Assembly (NCBI RefSeq): GCF_008039615.1
Contig: NZ_VDUZ01000015.1
Location: 62,001 to 126,000 of the forward strand
DNA: 64,000 nt
DNA from: Vineibacter terrae
Lineage (GTDB): Bacteria > Pseudomonadota > Alphaproteobacteria > Reyranellales > Reyranellaceae
Reading direction: 5' to 3'
A program made the translations under genes and the position numbers. The notes beneath the pieces were generated by a model, which had not been told where the DNA came from, did no database searches, and was given only the letters and a program-made list of their open reading frames with translations. Shown piece after piece: positions 59,533 to 64,000 of this stretch (position 1 is its first letter; the number at the start of each line of letters is the position of its first letter).

Positions 59533-61077
59533 TCACGGCCGCATCCAGAAGCTCGCCTTGCCCTGACGCACGGGAGCGGCGAGGTTGGCGAATTCGCACA
59601 GCAGCGTGCGGGTGTCGCGCGGATCGATGATCTCCTCGATCCAGAAGCTCTCGGCGCTGCGGAAGGGCGAGCGCAGCTTGTTGAGGCGGTCCTCGATCTC
59701 GGCCAGCTTGGCCTTGGGATCGGACGCGGCCTCGATGTCGGCGCGGTAGGCGGCCTCGATGCCGCCTTCCAGCGGCAGCGATCCCCAGCGGCCCGAAGGC
59801 CAGGCGTAGCGGAAGGCCATGCGGCCGGTGTTCCGGTGCGCGGCGCCGGCGACGCCGAAATTGTTGCGCACGATCATGGTGCACCAGGGGATCGTGATCT
59901 GGTGCATCGCCGCCATGGCGCGCACGCCCTGGCGGATGACGCCGCTCTTCTCGGCCTCCAGGCCGATGAGGAAGCCGGGGCAATCCTCGAGATAGACCAT
60001 GGGCAGGCGGAAGGTCTCGGCCAGGTCCATGAACCGTGTCACCTTCTGGCAGGTGTCCGATGTCCAGGCGCCGCCATAGTGCATCGGGTCGCTGGCCATG
60101 AAGGCGACCGGCCAGCCGTCGAGCCGTGCCAGGCCGGTGATCACGGCGCGGCCGTAGAGCTTGCCCATCTCGAAGAAGCTGCCCTTGTCGACCACCGCAT
60201 TCACGATCTGGCGCATGGCGTAGACCTTGCGCGTATCACGCGGGATCACCGACAGCAGCTTCTCCTCGCGCCGCTTGGGATCGTCCTGCTGCGGGCCGCG
60301 CGCCGCCAGCTCGAACGCCGATTGCGGCATGTACGACAGGAACTTTTTCGCGACGGCGAAAGCATCGTCCTCGCTGTCGACGGCCTCGTCGACGGCGCCG
60401 GCGCGCAGCTGGATCTCCCAGCCGCCCAGCTCCTCCTTGGAGAGCGTCTGGCCCAGCCGAGCCACGACCGGCGGCCCGGCCACGAACATCGCCGACAGGC
60501 CCTTGACCATCACCGAGTAGTGCGCCGCCGCCAGCCGCGCCGCGCCCAGGCCGGCCACCGAGCCCAGCCCCAGCGCGACGACGGGGATCGTGGCCATGTT
60601 GGCAGTCACGACATCGAAGCCGGCCACGCCCGGGACGTTGGCGCGGCCCTCGGTCTCGATGGTCTTCACGGAGCCGCCGCCGCCCGAGCCCTCGATCAAC
60701 CGGATGAGCGGTATCCGGTATTCGTTGGCCATCTGCTCGATCAGCAGGTTCTTCTCCTTGATGGTGGCGTCGGCCGAGCCGCCGCGCACCGTGAAGTCGT
60801 CGCCCGAGATCGCCACCGGGCGGCCGTCGATGGTGCCGCGGCCGGTCACCGAATTGGATGCCATGAGGTCGGTGAGATCGTTCTTGCCGTCATAGGCGGC
60901 CTTGCCGGCGATGCTGCCGAGCTCGCGGAACGATCCGGGATCGAGGAGCCGCTCGATGCGCTCGCGCACGGTCAGCCGGCCACCATCATGCTGGCGCTTC
61001 ACCTTGTCGGGCCCGCCCATGCGGGCCACCAGCGCCTGACGGCGCTTCAGCTCATCCAGTTCCGGCTGCCAGCTCAT
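59533..61077 (-). CDS. acyl-CoA carboxylase carboxyltransferase (beta) subunit
   Basis: 514 residues, biotin-dependent acyl-CoA carboxyltransferase of the PccB/MccB/AccD5 class. N-terminal acyl-CoA half: KRQHDGGRLTVRERIERLLDPGSF and RPVAISGDDFTVRGGSADA. C-terminal half: VAFMASDPMHYGGAWTSDTCQKV, LPMVYLEDCPGFLIGLEAEK and RNNFGVAGAAHRNTGRMAFRYAWPS. It would transfer a carboxyl group from biotin to an acyl-CoA, but no biotin carboxylase subunit is nearby. The start at 61077 has AGGA nine bases upstream and is preferred to an ATG eleven codons earlier. Substrate unknown. Confidence 0.92.
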   Translation of the reverse strand: MSWQPELDELKRRQALVARMGGPDKVKRQHDGGRLTVRERIERLLDPGSFRELGSIAGKAAYDGKNDLTDLMASNSVTGRGTIDGRPVAISGDDFTVRGGSADATIKEKNLLIEQMANEYRIPLIRLIEGSGGGGSVKTIETEGRANVPGVAGFDVVTANMATIPVVALGLGSVAGLGAARLAAAHYSVMVKGLSAMFVAGPPVVARLGQTLSKEELGGWEIQLRAGAVDEAVDSEDDAFAVAKKFLSYMPQSAFELAARGPQQDDPKRREEKLLSVIPRDTRKVYAMRQIVNAVVDKGSFFEMGKLYGRAVITGLARLDGWPVAFMASDPMHYGGAWTSDTCQKVTRFMDLAETFRLPMVYLEDCPGFLIGLEAEKSGVIRQGVRAMAAMHQITIPWCTMIVRNNFGVAGAAHRNTGRMAFRYAWPSGRWGSLPLEGGIEAAYRADIEAASDPKAKLAEIEDRLNKLRSPFRSAESFWIEEIIDPRDTRTLLCEFANLAAPVRQGKASFWMRP

Positions 61078-61454
61078 CGCGGTAGATCCTCGCTCGTTCC
61101 TGACGTCCACCTACCTATACTGTTTTCCGGAGCCTGACGAGCCGGTGCTCATTTGTATCCATTGCATCGCGGCTACGCGTTTCGCTCACGGGCGAGCGGC
61201 GAGGAGCACGCCCGAGGGAGCGCGGCATCGATGCATGCACCCGTAGCCGAAAGGCTTGCGACACACCGGCGGAGGGTTACGTTAGGAACATGAACGCGAA
61301 GCTTCTGGACGAATTGCCAAACGTCACGGCATCAAGCTGTGAGCTTTAGTGTCGTGTACTTTCCTGGGACGCTCGGTGATAGCGCGTGCCTTGTCGCGAC
61401 CGCGCTGACGGCGCCGCTGCGAATTCAGACTCGGCATAGGTCCCCCAGCGGCGA
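61078..61454. other. intergenic region without a recognised gene
   Basis: No convincing gene on either strand. A short ATG-initiated reading frame at about 61290 (MNAKLLDELPNVTASSCEL) follows a GGAGGG box but is too short to assign. The right end merges into the decayed oxygenase gene. Confidence 0.4.
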
Positions 61455-61831
61455 AGTCGATGGCCACGCCACGGCTGCGGCCGACTGCGGCGGCCTCGGC
61501 CTGGCCTGATGCAGGACCACACCGGCGGGCTGCAGGTGCTGAGCAAGGCGGGGCAGTGGATCGCCGCGCCGCCGGTGAAGGGCTCCTGCATCATCAACAT
61601 CGGCAACACGCTGCAGTTCTGGACCGGCGGCCGGCTCTCTCCTCGACCAACCATCGCGTCGCCAACCGTGGTGGCGTGCCGCGCTTCTCGATCCCGTTCT
61701 TCATGACGCCCAGCTACGACACCGTCGTGCGGCCGCTGGGATCCGAGAACGATCCGGCCGCGCCGACATTCCACGTCGGCAAGGAAATGGTCGCGACCTA
61801 CCGGCGCATCTGGCCGTCGGCGATAGTGTGA
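61455..61831 (+). pseudogene. C-terminal remnant of an isopenicillin N synthase-like 2OG-Fe(II) oxygenase
   Basis: Two overlapping frames together give the C-terminal half of this family: LMQDHTGGLQVLSKAGQWIA and CIINIGNTLQFWTGGRL in one frame, then NHRVANRGGVPRFSIPFF in another, ending at TGA 61829-61831. The break is at the CTCTCT tract 61635-61640, where the reading frame shifts by two bases. The region before about 61505 is also out of frame and the N-terminal half, including the first iron ligands, is absent. The HRV...RFSIPFF segment retains the His and the Arg-x-Ser 2-oxoglutarate motif. Confidence 0.72.
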
Positions 61832-62031
61832 ACCTCGGTGGTGTGGTGCCGCCGTTGATCCGCGGCGCCACTGCCTGTCCGTCTACAGCGGATGTAGCAT
61901 CATCGCGTTCGTCGATGAAATCGGTCCACGCCCGATGCTGCGACGCATTCCAAGCACACTTCACGAACGCAAAGAACGTCTGCCACGCTATTCACTCATC
62001 CAACTGAGTAAGCCCCGTCCGTTCAAGCTGT

Positions 62032-62217
62032 TCAATTAGCGCGCCGCCATTCATCGTCGGTGGGCGTTTGTGTAGATGAGGGCAGCTGCTCAAGGTCAGT
62101 TTTAGTCTTAAGGCGGACACCTGATTTCGCACTCTGCCCGCCTGAAATCGGGAGCATTAACGACAACTGCTCGTCCGAAGATCGAGGCGATCGCGACATC
62201 GGAGCACCTGCCTGCAA
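62032..62217 (-). CDS. small hypothetical protein in A+T-rich island
   Basis: 61 residues (or 55 from the second ATG), polar, no recognised domain. It begins 48 bases after the truncated deaminase-like gene on the same strand and shares its low GC and codon use, so it may belong to the same transferred segment. It may also be a decayed piece of a larger gene: another frame across its end reads ALIEQLERTGLTQLDE before a stop. The bases from 61832 to 62031 hold nothing recognisable. Confidence 0.35.
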   Translation of the reverse strand: MQAGAPMSRSPRSSDEQLSLMLPISGGQSAKSGVRLKTKTDLEQLPSSTQTPTDDEWRRAN

Positions 62218-62264
62218 AATCTCATGTAGGCATTGATCATACTAGCGTTGCAGCAGGCTTGTCA

Positions 62265-62714
62265 TCAGTAGAAGGCAACCCATCTCTTCGGGATAGCGAC
62301 TAAGGCGTCAGCTGCCCTTTGGTAGCCTCCAGCATTGTGTCGTTTCTTGGCGATCTCTTGCACGCATATCTTCATCAAGTAATCGGCTGATTTTAATTGG
62401 CGAAGCTTGTTGCCAATATTCTGGAGATTTTCGATCTTATCAGCCTTAGACCCGGTCGTGATCGATTTTTCGCCAACTGAATCTGCTACATTACGTAATA
62501 AGGTGCTTACCTTAATATGGTGAATCTCATATCCGAATTGCTCTTTTAATTCTGATGCGAACGCATTTGCGACCGGCGTTACGCCAGAACCAGCGGCACC
62601 GACAAATGCCATCACAAGCTCCGGAGTTCGCCTTGCCGTAACGTTGAGTTGGGCGTGCTTTCTCGTCGGCGATGCTGAAGGTTTTGTCGGCAAGCGCTTG
62701 ACCGTCCCCTTCAT
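62265..62714 (-). CDS. truncated N-terminal P-loop domain of an anti-phage dCTP deaminase-like protein
   Basis: 149 residues. ELVMAFVGAAGSGVTPVANAF followed by FGYEIHHIKVSTLLRNVA and, later, KIENLQNIGNKLRQLKSADY and QEIAKKRHNAGGY match the kinase-like N-terminal domain of defence dCTP deaminases (AvcD and relatives, about 500-550 residues). The P-loop lacks the canonical Lys, as in those proteins. The frame stops at AIPKRWVAFY, where full-length members continue into the rest of the P-loop domain and the deaminase. GGGGAGCGGGAAG precedes the ATG. GC content is far below that of the neighbouring genes. Assigned from memory of the family; it may be a pseudogene or a short independent protein. 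Confidence 0.55.
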   Translation of the reverse strand: MKGTVKRLPTKPSASPTRKHAQLNVTARRTPELVMAFVGAAGSGVTPVANAFASELKEQFGYEIHHIKVSTLLRNVADSVGEKSITTGSKADKIENLQNIGNKLRQLKSADYLMKICVQEIAKKRHNAGGYQRAADALVAIPKRWVAFY

Positions 62715-62796
62715 TTCTTCCCGCTCCCCAATAATCTTGTTGATTGTACGACCTTAAAGCAACTTTTGGTTTTGTCTGTGGATCAGTGCAGTCCTT

Positions 62797-63576
62797 TCAC
62801 TGCATCCGCTGCAGCTCCGGCAGCGACACGATGCGGATCTGGCTGGCCTGCAGGCCGTCGCGCACTGTGCGGGCGGTGGTCACGGCCGTCGGCTCGTCGC
62901 CGTGCACGCAGACGGAGTCGACCTGGCACGGGATCTTCTTGCCGCTGGTCGAGAAGATGGCCTGCTCCTCGATCATGCGCTTGACCGCGCGCAGCGATTC
63001 CTGCGCGTCATGGATCATGGCGTTGGGCTCCTTGCGCGGTGTCAGGATGCCCTTGTCGGTGTAGGTGCGGTCGGCGAACACCTCCTCGGCGGCGCGCAGG
63101 CCGACCTTGCGGGCCGCCGTCACCTGCGGCGTGACCGCCTGGGCGAGGAAGATCAGGCTCGGGTCGACCGCCTTGATGGCGCGCGCCATGGCCATCGCCA
63201 AGTCCTCGTCCTCGGCCGACATGTTGGCCATCATGCCGTGCGGCTTCACGTGCGTGACCTTGCCGCCGTTGGCGGCCGCGATCGCCATCAGGGCGCCCAC
63301 CTGGTAGGCGATGATCATCTCGATCTCGGCATTGGTGAAGCGCATCACCCGGCGGCCGAAGCCCTGCAGGTCGGGGAAGCCGGGATGGGCGCCGATGCTG
63401 ACGCCGTTCTCGACACTGAGCCTGACGGTCCTGGCCATCACCATGGGATCGCCGGCGTGGAAGCCGCAGGCGATGTTGGCGGAGCGCACGATCTTCAGCA
63501 CCTCGACGTCATTGCCCATGTTCCATGGCCCGAAGCTCTCGCCGAGGTCGGAGTTGATGTTGATTTCGGTGGCCAT
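62797..63576 (-). CDS. pxpA: 5-oxoprolinase subunit A PxpA (LamB/YcsF family)
   Basis: 259 residues, the usual length. Hallmarks: INSDLGESFGPWNMGND, ANIACGFHAGDPMVMARTVR, IGAHPGFPDLQGFGRR and KPHGMMANMSAEDEDLA, the metal- and substrate-binding segments of the family. With PxpB and PxpC it cleaves 5-oxoproline to glutamate using ATP; neither partner is present here, so it may work with unlinked ones or on another lactam. AAGGAGC before the ATG at 63576 fixes the start against an upstream reading. The next gene on the strand is a cupin. Confidence 0.9.
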   Translation of the reverse strand: MATEININSDLGESFGPWNMGNDVEVLKIVRSANIACGFHAGDPMVMARTVRLSVENGVSIGAHPGFPDLQGFGRRVMRFTNAEIEMIIAYQVGALMAIAAANGGKVTHVKPHGMMANMSAEDEDLAMAMARAIKAVDPSLIFLAQAVTPQVTAARKVGLRAAEEVFADRTYTDKGILTPRKEPNAMIHDAQESLRAVKRMIEEQAIFSTSGKKIPCQVDSVCVHGDEPTAVTTARTVRDGLQASQIRIVSLPELQRMQ

Positions 63577-63660
63577 GATCGTTGCTCCTTGTCGAACGCC
63601 GGGCACGCCGGCGCGAGGCCCGTGCGCCCGATGGCATGATCCCACCGGATCGCGATGCGC

Positions 63661-64000
63661 TCAATGCTGCTGCGCGCCCGCCGGCGGGCCGCCTTCGAGA
63701 TAGGTGGTGGCCTCGGCGATGGCACGGTTGCGCGGCATGAAGGTGAACATGCGCACGGGCGTCGGACCGACGGCGACGAAGGCGTGCGGCACGCCGGCGG
63801 GGATCGCGATGGTATGATCGGCGCTGACGCGCAGCTGCTGCTCGCCCAGCCGCAGATCGAGCGTGCCCTCCAGCACGATGAAGATCTCGTCGACGCCCTC
63901 ATGCACGTGCAGCGGTGCGCCGGCGCCGGGCTCGATCACGCTGTAGCCGGCGATGCATGCCAGGCCCTGCTCGCTGCCGGCGAGCACGAAATTGCGATAG
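63661..64000 (-). CDS. cupin-domain protein (5' end outside window)
   Basis: Partial: 112 codons plus stop are visible and the frame is open to the right edge, so the N-terminus lies outside. Single cupin fold with motif 1 HVHEGVDEIFIVLEGTLDLRLG (His, His and Glu ligands) and motif 2 AIPAGVPHAFVAVGPTPVRM (His). Small cupins of this sort bind a metal and act as dioxygenases, isomerases or ligand sensors; no specific function can be assigned. Same strand as pxpA with an 84-base gap, so they may be co-transcribed. Confidence 0.75.
   Translation of the reverse strand, partial: YRNFVLAGSEQGLACIAGYSVIEPGAGAPLHVHEGVDEIFIVLEGTLDLRLGEQQLRVSADHTIAIPAGVPHAFVAVGPTPVRMFTFMPRNRAIAEATTYLEGGPPAGAQQH

Overview
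The window is high-GC, densely packed bacterial DNA. The gene families and layout point to an alphaproteobacterium of the Hyphomicrobiales/Rhodospirillales type: Tat-exported ABC binding proteins, a fused TreS-maltokinase with GlgE, MdtABC-type RND pumps, a salicylyl-CoA 5-hydroxylase fused to an Old Yellow Enzyme domain, and many palindromic intergenic repeats. This is inferred from family content; there is no rRNA or tRNA in the window to place it. Functions are assigned by reading motifs in the translated sequence, without database searches.

Layout. (1) 1-4369, minus: the 3'-truncated bifunctional aromatic-CoA hydroxylase with a 20-bp palindrome upstream, an N-acyl-D-amino-acid deacylase-type amidohydrolase and a small LapA-like membrane protein. 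(2) 4447-15861, minus: a branched-chain-type ABC transporter operon (binding protein, LivH, LivM, LivG, LivF) interleaved with three uncharacterised exported or membrane proteins built from two shared modules (called A and B here) and a cupredoxin-like protein. This is the best candidate for an undescribed system. (3) 16301-22778, minus: selO, a rhodanese, and an AcrB-type RND pump with its adaptor. (4) 22779-27301: an accessory stretch with a sugar-permease remnant, an aspartic protease, a MazEF-like toxin-antitoxin pair, an orphan transposase-helper-like HTH protein and a PLP-dependent lyase/decarboxylase. (5) 28034-39385, plus: mdtABC, then a ribose-type sugar ABC operon. (6) 39394-58834, minus: a tightly coupled eight-gene alpha-glucan/trehalose operon (glgP-glgE-treS/mak-glgB-glgX-treZ-malQ-treY). 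(7) 59006-64000, mostly minus: a small membrane protein, an acyl-CoA carboxylase beta subunit, a decayed 2OG-Fe(II) oxygenase, an A+T-rich island carrying a truncated anti-phage dCTP-deaminase-like gene, pxpA and a cupin.

How the genes work together. In region 6, TreS-Mak turns trehalose/maltose into maltose-1-phosphate, GlgE polymerises it, GlgB branches it, GlgX/GlgP/MalQ trim and recycle it, and TreY/TreZ release trehalose from the glucan, so the operon alone can interconvert trehalose and glucan. No glgA or glgC is present.

Three palindromic repeat families and a set of composite elements fill the intergenic space. A 148-bp element with TA at both ends occurs three times at identical length. 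One copy sits exactly at the central TA of another palindrome, which suggests a mobile element using TA targets.
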